A stretch of DNA of 64,000 nucleotides, from NCBI RefSeq assembly GCF_003121845.1, contig NZ_QEWQ01000001.1, positions 1 to 64,000 of the forward strand. The letters run 5' to 3'. Below the pieces are notes generated by a model, which had not been told where the DNA came from, ran no database searches, and saw only the letters and a program-made list of their open reading frames with translations. Each line of letters begins with the position of its first letter. Position 1 is the stretch's first letter. Origin of the DNA: Ignatzschineria ureiclastica. GTDB taxonomy: Bacteria; Pseudomonadota; Gammaproteobacteria; Cardiobacteriales; Wohlfahrtiimonadaceae. Made by a program: the position numbers and the translations under genes. Of this stretch, positions 45,324 to 55,800 are shown one piece after another.

Positions 45324-47051
45324 CTATGATTCAGCCCCTTCCGATTTATTTTGATTCGCTTGATTAGGGCGGCGATTGCGGCGTAACGTTCGGCGAGGGC
45401 GGCGCTGTGTTTTACGCTCATTATTTTGCCCTTCGCTCTGCTCTACGACCTTACTATGGTCAGCGGGTGCAGTACTATTAGCACCGCTCTCTTCTCTATT
45501 TTGTGAATGCGCTTCTCCACTTTGTCTTCTACGAGGTGCACGACGTGGTGTCCGAGGCTTACGGCGATTATTGTTCTCGCCATTCGCCTCATTCTTTTGC
45601 TGATCACTCTTTTGCTGATCGTTATTTTGCTGACCGCTATTTTCAGCCTGCACGCTATTTTGGGTATTCTCTACGATTTGCTCACTCGCTTTTGCTTCAT
45701 CGTTATGAGCAGCATTATCGCTACGATTAGGGTTACTCCGAGCGTTATTACGGGAATTATTACGATTATTGCCTCGTCCCCGATTATTATTGCGCTCGTT
45801 GCCTTGATTGCCATTTGCAGAACGTGGGGTACGACCTTTACGAGGATATTTACGTTTCTCTGCCGTCACTTCAGGGGTAATAAGCAGCTCTTCTGTAATC
45901 GTAGCAACAGGAATCTCCTCTTTAATATAATCTTGGATATCCATTAAAGAGTAGACATACTCTTCACAAGCAAAACTAATTGCCGTACCTTCAGCCCCTG
46001 CACGAGCCGTTCGGCCGATACGGTGAACATAATCTTCCACATCTTGCGGTAGATCGTAATTGAATACGTGAGAAACATCAGGAATATGTAGACCACGCGC
46101 CGCAACATCCGTTGCCACCATAATATCTAGCTCACCATTTTTAAATTCTTCCAGCAGTTTTTCCCGGCGATTTTGCGGAATATCCCCTGACAATACCGCC
46201 GCTTTAAAACCATTGGCATTTAAGGTATCAAAAACCTGATCCGCTGCACGTTTAGTATTCACAAAGACGATAGATCGCTCTGCTTTTTCTTTCTTTAGAA
46301 GTCCAAATAGGAGCGGTAATTTTTCATCCGATGAGACGTGATAGAGCTGCTGCGTAATTCGTGCGCCGGTGACTTGTTCTGACTCGACTTTAATGGTTAA
46401 AGGATCATTCATATGCTCATAAGCTAGCTCTAAAATTCGTTGCGAGAATGTGGCTGAGAAAAGCATATTTTGACGCTCTGTCGCTTTCGGCATCTGTCTC
46501 AAAAGGAAACGAATATCATTGATAAAACCTAGATCAAACATTCTATCGGCTTCATCTAATACAAATACTTCTACATTGCGCAGATTAAATTTTCGCTGTT
46601 TAAAGAAATCTAAAATTCGTCCTACTGTACCAATAACGATATCAGGATCCGCTTCTAAAGCTTCACTTTGAGTACCATACGCAGCGCCACCATAAAGAAG
46701 CGCATATTTAAGTCCGGTATAGCGGCCGAGCATTTTTGCATCATCATAAATCTGAACTGCAAGCTCTCGAGTTGGCGCCATAATAATGGCATAAGGACCT
46801 TTCTTTCCTTCTTCGACCGGCGTTGTCATTAAGTGGTTTAATGTTGCTAATAAGAAAGTTGCCGTCTTACCGGTTCCTGTCTGTGCTTGGCCTGTGACAT
46901 CGCGCCCTTTAAGTAGATCGGGCAATGCTTTTTCTTGAATCTCGGTACAAAATTCGTACCCGTTATCTGCTAAGCTCTCTTTCAGTGAATCGTGTAAATC
47001 TAAATCTGCAAACTTCATCGAAGTTAAATGTGGTTTTCCCATAGATGACAA
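45324..47051 (-). CDS. rhlB: DEAD-box RNA helicase RhlB with long Arg/Asn-rich tail
   Basis: An RNA helicase associated with mRNA decay. The core matches E. coli RhlB: GKPHLTSMKFADLDLH at the start (compare E. coli MSKTHLTEQKFSDF), GQAQTGTGKT, APTRELAVQI, VLDEADRMFDLGFI, SAT in LFSATFSQ, DVAARGLHIPDVSHVFNYDL and HRIGRTARAG. It is divergent from trxA, the same synteny as in E. coli. Residues about 405-575 form a disordered tail rich in Arg, Asn, Gln and Ser (runs such as GNERNNNRGRGNNRNNSRNN and RRAPRRRQ). This makes it far longer than the 421 residues of E. coli RhlB. AAGGG lies six bases before a TTG at 47051. The ATG at 47042 is the alternative start. Confidence 0.93.
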   Translation of the reverse strand: MSSMGKPHLTSMKFADLDLHDSLKESLADNGYEFCTEIQEKALPDLLKGRDVTGQAQTGTGKTATFLLATLNHLMTTPVEEGKKGPYAIIMAPTRELAVQIYDDAKMLGRYTGLKYALLYGGAAYGTQSEALEADPDIVIGTVGRILDFFKQRKFNLRNVEVFVLDEADRMFDLGFINDIRFLLRQMPKATERQNMLFSATFSQRILELAYEHMNDPLTIKVESEQVTGARITQQLYHVSSDEKLPLLFGLLKKEKAERSIVFVNTKRAADQVFDTLNANGFKAAVLSGDIPQNRREKLLEEFKNGELDIMVATDVAARGLHIPDVSHVFNYDLPQDVEDYVHRIGRTARAGAEGTAISFACEEYVYSLMDIQDYIKEEIPVATITEELLITPEVTAEKRKYPRKGRTPRSANGNQGNERNNNRGRGNNRNNSRNNARSNPNRSDNAAHNDEAKASEQIVENTQNSVQAENSGQQNNDQQKSDQQKNEANGENNNRRKPRTPRRAPRRRQSGEAHSQNREESGANSTAPADHSKVVEQSEGQNNERKTQRRPRRTLRRNRRPNQANQNKSEGAES

Positions 47052-47342
47052 CTTAAACCCTTAATATATAAAATGTAATAGTGATTATAATCGCGTTCAT
47101 TATATCGTTTATTGTTATCGGTTCAACTGAATAAACAGATCCCTACAATGCCCGTTTCCATGCTATTTCTATAAAATTCTTTAATCACTACATTTGAAAA
47201 ATATTATTCAACCTAAACCTTGTCATTTACCCTGTTTTCGGTTGTAATAGCTTTGGTATTATCATATTTTATATAAGAAATTCCAAATCTAATTTTGGAT
47301 ATCTTGATCAAATTCAATCAAATTCATTAAGGAGAGTTAATA

Positions 47343-47666
47343 ATGAGTCAATTAATCAATGCAACCGATGCAACATTTGCAGATGAAGTACTCAAAGCAG
47401 ATCTTCCTGTTCTCGTCGATTTCTGGGCAGATTGGTGTGCACCTTGCCGAATGATTACTCCTATCATTGAAGCAGCAGCAGAAGAGTATGCGGGTAAATT
47501 AAAAGTCGTTAAATTAGACGTGCAAAATAACCAAGAAGCTGCGGTACAATTCCAAATTCGTAGTATTCCTGCACTTATGATCTTCAAAGATGGCAAAATT
47601 GTAGGACAACACGTTGGCGCATTAAATAAAAACCAATTAGCGCAATTTATCGATAGCCATATCTAA
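47343..47666 (+). CDS. trxA: Thioredoxin
   Basis: A 107-residue cytoplasmic thioredoxin with the active site WADWCAPCR (Cys32, Cys35), the cis-proline segment RSIPALMIF and a C-terminal HVGALNKNQLAQFI helix. It is the general protein disulfide reductant. AGGAG precedes the ATG. A possible promoter is TTGTAA-17-TATTTT at 47242-47270. It is monocistronic, with a terminator 76 bases after the stop. rho does not follow, unlike in E. coli. Confidence 0.98.
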   Translation: MSQLINATDATFADEVLKADLPVLVDFWADWCAPCRMITPIIEAAAEEYAGKLKVVKLDVQNNQEAAVQFQIRSIPALMIFKDGKIVGQHVGALNKNQLAQFIDSHI

Positions 47667-47741
47667 GTAAAGATATCTCGATAAGCAATATTCGTAAACT
47701 TCTTACAGATATTGCCTTTAGTGAATCGCTAACATAAAAAT

Positions 47742-47772
47742 AAACCGATGACAGATTTCTCTCATCGGTTTT
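47742..47772 (+). terminator. Terminator after trxA
   Basis: The stem AAACCGATGA / TCATCGGTTT has a ten-base loop and is followed by TTGTTTTG. Confidence 0.8.
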
Positions 47773-47992
47773 GTTTTGTCATATTTTTTGTTTTATCCAC
47801 TTATTTCAGAATGATGAGTATCAATGGTATCAAGGGTAGCAATACTCTCCACAGCTTCTCTAAGGACTAATGAAAAACAACATCTCTATTGAAGATCAAG
47901 TATAATAGTGGGTTTTCATAAGAATCAAAAAGAATCAAATCTACTCAATCCCACACACTCAGCTTAATAATTCATATAAGGGTGCAATCGAC

Positions 47993-49094
47993 ATGGAACT
48001 GATTAATACTCTCAATCATACTATTGATGATCTTTTACAACGAGCGACCGACCTTCGGAGGTATCTTTGACTTCGATCAGAAGCAAGAGCGCTTAACCGA
48101 GGTCTTAATGGAACTTGAAGATCCTAATATCTGGTCTGATAATCCTGAAAAAGCCCAAAAACTCGGGCAAGAACGCGCAACATTAGATGATTTTGTCAGC
48201 GGTATGATAACACTTGATACTGCGCTGAAAGATGCTAAAGAATTAGTAGAACTCGCGGCAGTTGAAGAAGATGAAGCAACGCTAGAAGCGATTTCTGATG
48301 ATCTTAAACAATATCAGAAAGAGATTGAGGCTTTTGAATTTAAGCGAATGTTTAGCGGTGAAATGGATGCTTGTAATGCCTTCTTGGATATTCAAGCAGG
48401 CGCCGGTGGAACGGAAGCACAGGATTGGGCTTCAATGGTGCTACGGATGTATCTAAGATGGGGAGAAGATCATGGCTTTAAAACTGAGCTTCTTGAAACC
48501 TCTCCCGGCGATGTTGCGGGCATTAAATCGGCGACTATTCGATTTGAAGGGGATCATGCTTACGGCTGGCTTCGGACTGAAACAGGCGTACATCGCTTAG
48601 TCCGTAAGTCACCATTTGATTCCAATAATAAACGCCATACCTCATTCTGCTCTGTCTTTGTCTCACCTGAAATTGATGAAAATATCGAGATTGAGATCGA
48701 TCCCTCAGATCTGCGGATCGATGTTTACCGGGCATCAGGTGCCGGTGGTCAGCACGTTAACGTGACAGAATCAGCTGTTCGAATTACCCATATTCCCACA
48801 GGTGTTGTCGTACAATGTCAAAATGAACGTTCACAACATCGCAATAAAGATGTGGCTATGTCGCAGTTACGTTCAAAACTCTATGAGCTAGAGTTACAGA
48901 AAAAACGCGATGCTGCCGACGCATTGCAAGATTCAAAAGCCGATGTGGGCTGGGGAAGTCAAATTCGCTCTTATGTTCTCGATCAAGCGCGAATTCGCGA
49001 TGTTCGTACAGGCTATGAAGTCGGCAACCCACAACCTGTGCTTGATGGAGATCTCGATCAATTTATCGAAGCAAGCCTAAAAATGGGATTATAA
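47993..49094 (+). CDS. prfB: Peptide chain release factor 2, expressed by programmed +1 frameshift
   Basis: RF2 recognises UGA and UAA and triggers peptide release. Translation starts at the ATG at 47993 (AAGGGTG upstream) and runs 25 codons to an in-frame TGA at 48068-48070. A +1 shift at CTT TGA C then continues in the frame ending at 49094, giving about 366 residues (E. coli RF2 has 365). Family motifs are the SPF tripeptide region VRKSPFDS, the catalytic GGQ in [11 protein letters not shown], and FRRMFSGE-like [31 protein letters not shown]. radA follows after 51 bases, so the two probably share a transcript. A simple open-frame call would begin at about 48024 and miss the true N-terminus. 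Confidence 0.97.
48057..48071 (+). promoter_or_regulatory. prfB programmed +1 frameshift site
   Basis: The sequence GGAGGTATCTTTGAC comprises an internal Shine-Dalgarno-like GGAGG, a three-base spacer, the slippery codon CTT, the TGA stop and a following C. This is the same arrangement as E. coli, which has AGGGGGTATCTTTGAC. It gives autoregulation: low RF2 slows UGA termination and favours the shift. Confidence 0.93.
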
Positions 49095-49145
49095 GCTACA
49101 CTTTCAATTACAACCGACCGATACCTATTCTCAAGGAGTGTCACT

Positions 49146-50504
49146 ATGAGCAAAGAGAGAAAACAATTTGTCTGCCGAGATTGTGGCGCTATTGCGACTA
49201 AATGGGCGGGACAATGTTTAGAGTGCAAATCGTGGAACTCCATTGAAGAGATGGTTGTTGAGAAAACCCCTACCCGCTTATCCGGTTATTCAGGAACAGC
49301 GGGAACAGAGGGTGTGCAGATATTAACAGATGTCCAAAAAGAGGAACTCTCCCGTTTTCCAACTGGCCTCAATGAATTAGATCGAGTATTAGGCGGTGGC
49401 TTAGTACTGGGTTCAGTCGTTTTAATTGGCGGCGATCCGGGAATTGGTAAATCTACTATTTTGTTACAGACCTTAGTTCATTTAAGTCATAATCATAAAA
49501 ATGTGCTCTATGTAACAGGGGAAGAATCTCCGAGCCAAGTGGCATTACGCGCAGATCGATTACAACTTGATGGTTCAAAACTGCAGCTTCTCTCCGAAAC
49601 CAATGTAGAGAAGATCCTACGAGTTGCCGAGCCAATGAAGCTCGATGTGATTGTCATCGATTCTATTCAAACAATCTTCACAGAGCTTTTGAACTCGGCA
49701 CCGGGGAATGTGGCACAAGTGCGGGAAAGTACCGCTCTCCTTACCCGCTTTGCTAAGCGAACCGGTGTCTCCATCTTCCTTGCAGGTCATGTGACGAAAG
49801 AGGGCGCCATTGCCGGCCCACGTGTCCTTGAACATATGGTTGATTGCGTTCTCTACTTTGAGGGGGAAGTGGATTCTCGTTTTCGAATTATGCGCTCTTA
49901 TAAAAATCGTTTCGGCGCACTTCACGAAATTGGGGTCTTTGCGATGACAGAAACAGGACTTCGGCCCATTAGCAATCCATCGGCCATCTTCCTCTCCCGT
50001 CAACCTGAAAGAAGCTCCGGTAGCGTCATTATGGTGACTCGGGAAGGAACTCGCCCGCTCCTCATCGAAATTCAATCGCTAGTAGATGATTCACTTGGAG
50101 GCCAACCTCGGCGTGTTACGCTGGGTCTTGAACAGAATCGTCTGACGATGCTTCTTGCAGTCCTTCATCGTCATGCGGGCATTGCGATGATGGATCAAGA
50201 TGTCTATGTTAATGCGGTAGGCGGTGTAAAAGTCACAGAAACAGCTTCTGACCTTGCCGTTATCGCTGCCGCATTTTCAAGTTTTAAAAATATTATTCTT
50301 CCTTCTGACCTTGTCATTTTCGGGGAAATCGGTCTTGCCGGAGAAGTTCGTCCTGTACCTCATGGTGAGGAGCGCCTCAAAGAAGCCGCCAAACATGGCT
50401 TTAAACGGGCTATTGTTCCTATTGCCAATAAACCAAAGAAACCGATTCAAGATATGGAAGTCATTGGCGTTGCGAAGATTAATGAGTTAATGGATCATCT
50501 ATAA
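49146..50504 (+). CDS. radA: DNA repair protein RadA
   Basis: A 452-residue RecA-like branch-migration ATPase. It has an N-terminal zinc finger (CRDCGAIATKWAGQCLEC, residues 9-26), Walker A GGDPGIGKST, the RadA-specific KNRFG motif (YKNRFGALHEIGVF), VIDSIQTIF for Walker B and a C-terminal Lon-protease-like domain (VGGVKVTETASDLAVIAA). Length is normal. AAGGAG precedes the ATG. It probably shares the prfB transcript. Confidence 0.97.
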   Translation: MSKERKQFVCRDCGAIATKWAGQCLECKSWNSIEEMVVEKTPTRLSGYSGTAGTEGVQILTDVQKEELSRFPTGLNELDRVLGGGLVLGSVVLIGGDPGIGKSTILLQTLVHLSHNHKNVLYVTGEESPSQVALRADRLQLDGSKLQLLSETNVEKILRVAEPMKLDVIVIDSIQTIFTELLNSAPGNVAQVRESTALLTRFAKRTGVSIFLAGHVTKEGAIAGPRVLEHMVDCVLYFEGEVDSRFRIMRSYKNRFGALHEIGVFAMTETGLRPISNPSAIFLSRQPERSSGSVIMVTREGTRPLLIEIQSLVDDSLGGQPRRVTLGLEQNRLTMLLAVLHRHAGIAMMDQDVYVNAVGGVKVTETASDLAVIAAAFSSFKNIILPSDLVIFGEIGLAGEVRPVPHGEERLKEAAKHGFKRAIVPIANKPKKPIQDMEVIGVAKINELMDHL

Positions 50505-50807
50505 TAGGCAATTGTTACTCTTCTCATCCTTCACCCTTCATCCTTCAATGAAGTTTTTTGAAGCTACAAGGATCGACCATAAAAGGGCTTTCCATCAATA
50601 CATTCCTCATTAAGCGATCTCATTTTTAACATATTTATATTGAAAGATATTTACACGATAATTCAATGATTATTGTAAGAAGTGCGTTAAAATAGATGCG
50701 CATTTGTGAGTAATGACAAAAAGATCAATCACAACACAATCGCTATAAAGCAGTTTAATAAAAATCTATCATTTCCCTCTTTTCAACAGATAACCAAGGT
50801 AAAATTA
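50505..50807. other. Intergenic region between radA and the SotB-like gene
   Basis: About 300 bases with no supported gene. The SotB-like frame is open back to a GTG at 50706, but the conserved start lies at 50808. No clear terminator for prfB-radA or promoter motif was identified. Confidence 0.4.
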
Positions 50808-52031
50808 ATGTTACATGCTCCTCATGATAATAAGCAGTTTAATCTTGCGTGGATTCGCGTCATTGCACTAGCAATTGCGGCCTTTGTATTTAATACCACA
50901 GAATTTGTCCCTATTGCGCTCTTAACCGATATCGGTGCAAGCTTTGGAAAAACAGCTGAACAGACAGGAATTATTATCACTATCTATGCTTGGATTGTCG
51001 CAATCGCCTCTTTACCACTCATGTTATTAGTCGGTAAATTTGAACGAAAACGACTTTTAACAGCGATTTTTATCCTCTTTGTCGTTAGCCATATTGTGAC
51101 TTTCCTTGCAACTAAATTTGAGATTCTAGTCATTGGCCGTATCGGTGTTGCAATCTCCCATGCAATTTTCTGGTCAATTACAACGGCTTTAGCCATTCGT
51201 GTCGCACCGCCCGGCAAACGTTCACAAGCCTTGGGGATTTTGGCAACCGGTACCGCTCTTGCAACGGTCTTAGGGATTCCTCTAGGTCGTATTATTGGGC
51301 AGATGATTGGCTGGCGTTATACTTTCTTGTTAATTGGTGGCGTTGCCTTTGTCACCCTCATTATCCTCTACTTTATTCTGCCACGTTTACCGAGTCAAAA
51401 TGCAGGATCAGCGAAGAGCATACCTATTATTTTCAAGCGCCCGGCTCTTGTAGGAATCTTCTTTATTACAGCCATTGCTGTATCGGGACACTTTACCGCC
51501 TATAGCTATATTGAGCCCTTTAGTGAGATGATTGCAAAAATTAGCCCGAATCAAACAACGCTCTTACTTCTGATTTTCGGTGGTGCCGGCATTATCGCAA
51601 GCTATCTCTTTAGCCGCTTAAATGCGAAATTCCCGCTTCTCTTCCTGCCAGGAGCAATTGCACTCATTATGATCTCATTAGCATTAGTCTTGCCAAGTAC
51701 TCATATTCCGAATGGGATTCTCTATCTCTCGGTATTATGGGGCGTTTCATTCACCTCACTTGGTCTTATTATGCAATTAAAAGTCCTAGAACTTGCACCT
51801 GATGCTACCGATATCGCAATGGCGATCTATTCTGGTATTTTCAATATCGGTATTGGCGCCGGCGCTTTGATCGGTAATATTGTGATTACGAAGAGTTCAT
51901 TAGTCGAAGTGCCATTAGTCGCTTTCGGCATTATGGCTGTCGCATTACTGATTGCGAGTTTCTGTTTTATTCGCTATAAAGGAGCCTTCTTAGCGGGCGC
52001 TTCTGCAAAACAAGATATCGTTATTCATTAA
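50808..52031 (+). CDS. sotB: MFS efflux transporter, SotB-like (sugar efflux/drug export)
   Basis: A 407-residue major facilitator of the DHA1 class with twelve predicted helices. It is close to E. coli SotB in many blocks: IRVIALAIAAFVFNTTEFVP, AIFWSITTALAIRVAPPGKR, ATGTALATVLGIPLGRIIGQ, HFTAYSYIEPF and LELAPDATDIAMAIYSGIFN. SotB exports arabinose and IPTG in E. coli, but the physiological substrate is uncertain. I use the ATG at 50808 (AAGG ten bases upstream). The longer frame from the GTG at 50706 adds 34 polar residues without a ribosome site. lemA follows after 43 bases. Confidence 0.9.
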   Translation: MLHAPHDNKQFNLAWIRVIALAIAAFVFNTTEFVPIALLTDIGASFGKTAEQTGIIITIYAWIVAIASLPLMLLVGKFERKRLLTAIFILFVVSHIVTFLATKFEILVIGRIGVAISHAIFWSITTALAIRVAPPGKRSQALGILATGTALATVLGIPLGRIIGQMIGWRYTFLLIGGVAFVTLIILYFILPRLPSQNAGSAKSIPIIFKRPALVGIFFITAIAVSGHFTAYSYIEPFSEMIAKISPNQTTLLLLIFGGAGIIASYLFSRLNAKFPLLFLPGAIALIMISLALVLPSTHIPNGILYLSVLWGVSFTSLGLIMQLKVLELAPDATDIAMAIYSGIFNIGIGAGALIGNIVITKSSLVEVPLVAFGIMAVALLIASFCFIRYKGAFLAGASAKQDIVIH

Positions 52032-52074
52032 TCACTTATAGACTATTCAACATCTATTTTTAAAGGATTACATT

Positions 52075-52668
52075 ATGAAACCTGCCAATTGGGCTTTTAT
52101 TCCTATTGCTTTGATTGTCATCGTTGTTGGATTTCTCTCAATGGGATATTACAACACTATTCAAGATTTAGCGGAAAAACAGAATGCAACTGCTGCTGAA
52201 ATTATCAATCAATATCAACGCCGAGCAGACCTCATTACGAATCTTGCTAATACTGTGAAAGGTTATTCCAATCACGAGCAATCCATCTTCACCGAGATTG
52301 CCAATTCACGTGCGAAACTTGGTTCAATGCAGATTAATCCCGATGATTTCAGAGATCCTGCCAAACTCGAAGCATATGAAGATGCACAGCAAACATTACA
52401 ATCGCAGCTCTCTAAATTAATGGTGATTGTGGAAAATTACCCTGATCTAAAAGCGAGTAATCTCTATCAAAACTTAATGGTACAATTAGAGGGGACAGAA
52501 AATCGGGTAGCCGTTGCTCGCAATCGCAATATTGAAGCTGTTCGAGAATACAACACGCTCATTCGCCGATTCCCTTATGTGCTACTTGCCAAAGTATTAG
52601 GCTATAGCCCACTACCACAAATGAGCGCAGCTCCCGGTATCGAACAAGCACCGGTGATCTCTTTTTAA
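52075..52668 (+). CDS. LemA family protein
   Basis: A 197-residue protein with an N-terminal membrane anchor (about 7-26) and a long helical domain typical of LemA: YNTIQDLAEKQNATAAEIINQYQRRADLI, VKGYSNHEQSIFTEI, VIVENYPDLKASNLYQNL and RNRNIEAVREYN. LemA proteins are widespread envelope proteins of unclear function. AAAGGA precedes the ATG. It lies 43 bases after the SotB-like gene and is followed by a strong bidirectional terminator, so a two-gene unit is likely. The TPM-domain partner often found next to lemA is absent. Confidence 0.94.
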   Translation: MKPANWAFIPIALIVIVVGFLSMGYYNTIQDLAEKQNATAAEIINQYQRRADLITNLANTVKGYSNHEQSIFTEIANSRAKLGSMQINPDDFRDPAKLEAYEDAQQTLQSQLSKLMVIVENYPDLKASNLYQNLMVQLEGTENRVAVARNRNIEAVREYNTLIRRFPYVLLAKVLGYSPLPQMSAAPGIEQAPVISF

Positions 52669-52703
52669 GAATGTTGTAAACAACAAAATTATTCATTAAA
52701 GAA

Positions 52704-52735
52704 AAGCCCAATACTTCTTATCAAGTATTGGGCTT
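52704..52735. terminator. Bidirectional terminator between lemA and the autotransporter
   Basis: A perfect 13-base-pair stem AAGCCCAATACTT / AAGTATTGGGCTT with loop CTTATC sits between convergent genes. Confidence 0.85.
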
Positions 52736-52805
52736 CATTATAAAAATATATAAGTCAATATAATATTATGAAATAGTAGAGTTCATCTTCTAGTCAATCA
52801 AAACA

Positions 52806-55800
52806 TTATTTCTCGAAGTTATAGCGAAGACCGAAGCTTACAGAGATATCTCGATAGCTATGAGAACCGCTACGATAACCTACGCCTCCCCAGAGATTTA
52901 ACCCTGGTTTTACTTCACCCTCTACGCCGGCTTTGATCTCTCCCACATTTTTCATTCCTCTTAACTCCGCTTTTTCACCATCAAACGAAGTATAGAATGG
53001 TTTAGAATTATGGTAGTAATTCACTTCAAGATAAGGATTGATCTTATGACCATTCTCCAGCGTTTTCTCCATAAAGAGACGCACACCTAAACGGGTTTCA
53101 AGATTATTTTCACTTCCCGTAATATGCGTACCGCTATGATCGGTCATTCGTTTCATATGCGCGCCCATCCAAGTCAACTGACCTTGTGGCTGGATATAGA
53201 TATCCTGATCAATCTGCCAGGTATAACCTGTTTCCACTGATCCTATGAATCCACGAATCTTCATCGTTTCATCTTGAAGACCTTCACCAGAAACTTTATT
53301 TCTAAAGTTCACATATTGCAGATAGCTATCGAAATAAGCCCCCTCTTTCAATTGATCCCCTAAAGTCACGTAAGCCCCTACACCAAAGCCATTACTACGA
53401 CCTTTTGCTGAATAGTAATAATCTTGTCTATTCGGTTTACGCTGCTGTTTAGCATCAATACTACTGTGACCATAAGCTGCAAATAAACCAACGGTAATTG
53501 GGATATTCTCATCTAACTGATCTTTAATTAAATCTCCCCCAATCATCATTCTAAAGCTATCAACGGTTACCTTATTTCCTTTATTACGATCATAAGCTTT
53601 ACTAAAATCTCCGCCTACAATCGTCCATAAACGATTGGATGGATCGAGATAGTTACGATCAGATAACTGATGTGCAAAGAGTCGGTTCGCCGTATCTAAG
53701 CCTGCAGTATAAACGGCTGTTTCAGGTCGTAATATTGGTCCATCTCCATTGCTTCCAGAGCCGTTACCACCAGATCCATTACCGCCGGAGCCGTTTCCAC
53801 CAGATCCATTCCCGCCGGAACCATTACTGCCAGATCCGTTACCGCCAGAGCCATTACCGCCAGATCCGTTACCGCCAGATCCATTGCCTCCAGAGCCGTT
53901 TCCACCGGAACCATTACCTTCAGAACCGTTACCGCCGGAACCATTACCTTCAGAACCGTTACCGCCGGAGCCGTTTCCGCCGGAACCATTGCCGCCAGTA
54001 TCATTTACTAACCACCAGTTGCCATCATCTTCTTTCACTAAGAAATAATCGTAAGCACCGCGAACCACTCGACCCTGTTGTTTAAGATCTAATGTATTCA
54101 CTTTTCCACCAATAGTGACGACTTCTACTTTTTTCGTACCATCAGCCAATTCTGTTAAAGGTTGGCCATGTATATCATTCACTTGTAGCGAGCTATTTCC
54201 TTCGGCATTTCCGGTAATGATTAAGCGACCAGCCTCTTTACCATCACTTGCAATACGAATCAAACTTCCATCAACAGCCTTAAAATCTCCAAAAATCGTA
54301 AAGTCACCTAAAGGTCCTCCTGTTGTACGGGACATTGTGCTACCTACATTCAATTGTCCTTGTAATAGCACATTACCTTGTACAGCGCCATAACCGCCTA
54401 AGAGACCATTATCTGCAACTGTAATAGTACCTTCACCATTACCATAAATCGCATCTTTGATAATGTTCATACGGCCATTTTGGACAGTGGTATTGATACC
54501 CACAGAATGACTACCTTCGATAGTTAATTCGTCATCGACTGTTTGACCTACAAAGTTTAATTTCCCAGCAGTTCCTAAAAGCGTCCCCCCTTTCAATGTA
54601 CTGCTTTGACGAACTGTTAGATCTCCTTCATTAATATTGAGTGTTGAGTCATCACTGATCGCTAAAGTATCCACAATCTGGGATTGACCACTCAAATCAA
54701 AATGACCCTTGTTAGAGATGGTTAAATTACCTGATTTACCAAAGACATTATTCATCCCTGCAGTAATTGAAGTTCCATCGATTAAGGTGTTGCCGGTATA
54801 ACTATTTTCATTCCCTGATAGGATTATTGCTTCACTGCCCTTAAAGATAAATCCACCTTTACCAACAAGTTCTACCCGCAGATCTCGGCTATCTGTTTTC
54901 ACATTATCTGAATTAGATAAAACAACCACATTCTTATCTTTAAAGGCTTCAAGCTCATCAAGCCCATAATTGAGATGAATTCCCTTATCATCAGTTTTAA
55001 GGCCATTAAAACCATAGTAGGCTTTGCCGGCATCATTCTGAATGAGCGCAGTACTTTGAACTACATCGTTCGATTCAATCAATTTCCCATCTTTATCCGC
55101 TAAGAAAATCGCTTCAAAATCGGGATTCACCACGCCATTATTGTCTTGAACAATGACGTTACCAGAGATTAAAGTTTCTCCATTTTCACCAAACTGCTGG
55201 TCTAAGAATGAGATCTTTTGATCCACATCTTCGAGTTTTAGTGGGTTTTTAGGGATTTTATTAGGATCTACTTTAATGAAGTTTTGATCGCCGATTAAGG
55301 TGATATCACCGCTCACTTTAAGATGATTCATCAATCCAGGTTGACTATTATTAGGATCAAGATAGATCGAACCTTTGTCAAAGGTCAGATTGGCAAGTGT
55401 TTGATCATCCACATTTAGATCCGCCTCTCCACCTAATAACCCTAAATTCGCATCCGTTAAAACGCCAAATGCAGTTTTATCTAAGAGTAGTGAACCTTTT
55501 TTGACATTCATCGTACCGGTGAAGTCTTTACCGTCACCATTCAAAATTTGAATGGTCTCTTTTGCTGTAACATCTATCAAGCCTGATCCCGCCAAAGCAT
55601 AGTTGATATTATAATTTTCTGTGCCAGATACACTCCAAGTTGAACCTTCATTTAAAGTCAATAACCCCTTAAATTCATTATGCATCCCTGTAACATTGAG
55701 TGTATTACCATTGAGCTTAATTTCACCATCGCCGGTAAAGGCATTCTTGAAATCGCCACTTACTGTTGAGTTAGCAAAATTGAGCTTTCCGGCAATATCC

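Noticed and set aside
45507-45947. 146-codon hydrophobic open frame opposite rhlB
   Set aside because: Shadow of the Arg/Asn-rich tail of rhlB. The apparent membrane character is an artefact of the complementary codons.
48024-49094. prfB as a simple open frame starting at 48024
   Set aside because: The real start is at 47993 in another frame, joined by the conserved CTT-TGA-C shift. The 48024 start lacks a ribosome site and conserved N-terminus.
53746-54000. Regular 15-bp repeats as a possible CRISPR or iteron array
   Set aside because: Units are contiguous, in frame and encode a typical Gly-rich autotransporter linker.
53749-54048. Proline-rich open frame on the plus strand (PLPPEPLPPDP repeats)
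   Set aside because: It is the complementary-strand shadow of the GGNGS minisatellite in the autotransporter. The periodicity comes from the 15-base repeat.
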